Shown: positions 6,752 to 7,506 of the stretch, one piece after another
How positions within the stretch are numbered: position 1 is the first letter of the stretch
Layout: every line of letters begins with the position of its first letter
NCBI GenBank assembly: GCA_938073845.1
Contig: CALJEO010000156.1
Span: 1-7,506, forward strand
Reading direction: 5' to 3'
Origin: an uncultured archaeon
Lineage (GTDB): Archaea; Korarchaeota; Korarchaeia; Korarchaeales; Korarchaeaceae
DNA: 7,506 bases
Translations under genes and position numbers: made by a program
Notes under the pieces: model-generated
Told to the model about the DNA's origin: nothing
Database searches by the model: none
The model's input: only the letters and a program-made list of their open reading frames with translations

Positions 6752-7506
6752 ATGGACGAGTACTTCGGATCCCTGAGGAGGGGGCTCGAGGAAGCGCTCT
6801 CAGTGGCTAGGGAAGCCAGATCCCTGGGCCTCGACCCCAAGGAGGATGTTGAGATAGGTATAGCGAACGAGCTTCACGAGAGGATAGCTGCTCTCTTCGG
6901 AAGCGAGTCCATAGGGGAGAGGGTCAGGCACTGGCTCGAGATCACGGGCAGCAAGGTTGAGACCGCTTTCAGGGTGATAAGCGAGATATTGCCGAGGAGG
7001 GGTGAGGAGAAGCTAGAGATGAGGCTGAGCAATAGGGAGAGGGCTGAGCTCGCCCTCAGGGTGGGGATGGCGATAATAACAGATGCCACTGTCTCCGCTC
7101 CAATAGAGGGGATAAACAAGGTCGAGGTTAAGGGTTCCGGAGGGAGAAGCTACCTCTCCGTATACTACAACGGTCCCATAAGGACTGCAGGAGGTACTGA
7201 AGGAGCTATGAGTGTCATCATGGCTGATTACATAAGGCAGAGGCTCGGATTGGATAGGTACATGCCCACGCATGAGGAGGTTGAGAGGTACGTTGAGGAG
7301 GTCTTCCTTTACAGGAGGATAGCCCACCTCCAGTACAACTCAGAGCCCGAGGAGGTCAGGAGGGCCGTGATGAACCTACCCGTGGAGATAACCGGGCCCC
7401 CGACCGAGAGGGAGGAGGTATCCTCCTTCAGGAACCTGGCCAGGGTTGAGACCAACAGGATAAGAGGAGGGGCCGTGCTGGTGATAAATGACTGCATAGT
7501 TCAGAA
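6752..7506 (+). CDS. polC: DNA polymerase II (PolD) large subunit DP2, 5' part only
   Basis: This is the N-terminal 251 residues of DP2, the catalytic subunit of the archaeal D-family replicative DNA polymerase, which pairs with the exonuclease subunit DP1. Family motifs: VYYNGPIRTAGGT at 137-149, PVEITGPPTE at 210-219 and RVETNRIRGG at 231-240. Complete DP2 is about 1100-1250 residues, so the catalytic double-psi beta-barrel region and any inteins lie beyond the right edge. ATG 6752 is the first start in this frame: an in-frame stop lies at 6704-6706 and no ATG, GTG or TTG falls between. The TATA spacing predicts a leaderless message. DP1 is not in the window; the two genes are often unlinked. 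DP2 is absent from Crenarchaeota sensu stricto, which makes it a useful lineage marker beside elf1 and unsplit rpoB. Confidence 0.97.
   Translation, partial: MDEYFGSLRRGLEEALSVAREARSLGLDPKEDVEIGIANELHERIAALFGSESIGERVRHWLEITGSKVETAFRVISEILPRRGEEKLEMRLSNRERAELALRVGMAIITDATVSAPIEGINKVEVKGSGGRSYLSVYYNGPIRTAGGTEGAMSVIMADYIRQRLGLDRYMPTHEEVERYVEEVFLYRRIAHLQYNSEPEEVRRAVMNLPVEITGPPTEREEVSSFRNLARVETNRIRGGAVLVINDCIVQ

Noticed and set aside
6874..7497. Minus-strand open frames opposite polC
   Set aside because: They are shadows of the DP2 frame, which is continuous with conserved motifs to the window edge.
1..7506. Search for CRISPR, tRNA, insertion sequence, inteins in the visible parts and tandem repeats
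   Set aside because: Nothing convincing was seen by eye. The RNAP motifs are uninterrupted, and the unseen parts of rpoA' and polC cannot be judged.

Overview
This window looks like the chromosome of a hyperthermophilic archaeon. The tight gene packing, eukaryote-like RNA polymerase subunits, archaeal TATA boxes, near-exclusive AGG arginine codons and frequent ATA isoleucine codons all point that way. Three markers narrow the lineage. RpoB is one unsplit chain, unlike the split B'/B'' of many Euryarchaeota. An Elf1-type elongation factor is present, a family described mainly from Crenarchaeota and a korarchaeon. The large subunit of D-family DNA polymerase (DP2) is also present, and Crenarchaeota lack it. 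Together these best fit a Korarchaeota-like or neighbouring deep TACK lineage. That placement is inference; no 16S rRNA gene is in the window.

Layout. The left 5.7 kb, on the minus strand, is the RNA polymerase operon, read right to left as rpoH (Rpo5), rpoB (Rpo2) and rpoA' (Rpo1N). The last gene runs off the left edge after its catalytic NADFDGDEM motif. The genes are packed so tightly that the Shine-Dalgarno sequence (SD) of each downstream gene overlaps the stop codon of the gene before it. Diverging from rpoH, across an A/T-rich TATA region at about 5795-5809, is a plus-strand gene for the gamma subunit of a pyruvate/2-oxoacid:ferredoxin oxidoreductase, with no partner subunits beside it. 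It converges on, and overlaps by 10 bp, a small minus-strand gene for an Elf1-like zinc-ribbon transcription elongation factor. Diverging from that, across about 90 bp carrying a TATA box in each direction, is the start of polC (DP2), which runs off the right edge.

How the genes relate. Four of the six genes serve information processing: the RNAP catalytic core and its assembly subunit, an elongation factor that acts on that core, and the catalytic subunit of the replicative polymerase. The oxidoreductase gamma subunit is the metabolic outlier. Start sites can be worked out fairly well here. All three RNAP genes have a GGTG core exactly 5 nt before the start codon, which implies TTG starts for rpoH and rpoB. 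The two plus-strand genes have an ATG about 27 nt from a TATA box, as expected for leaderless transcripts.

I saw no tRNA, rRNA, CRISPR array, insertion sequence or conspicuous repeat. No gene-free stretch exceeds about 100 bp. I found no convincing new biological system. The points most worth a second look are unusual residues at near-invariant RpoB positions, the acidic N-terminal extension of RpoH with its shared promoter, and the orphan gamma subunit.
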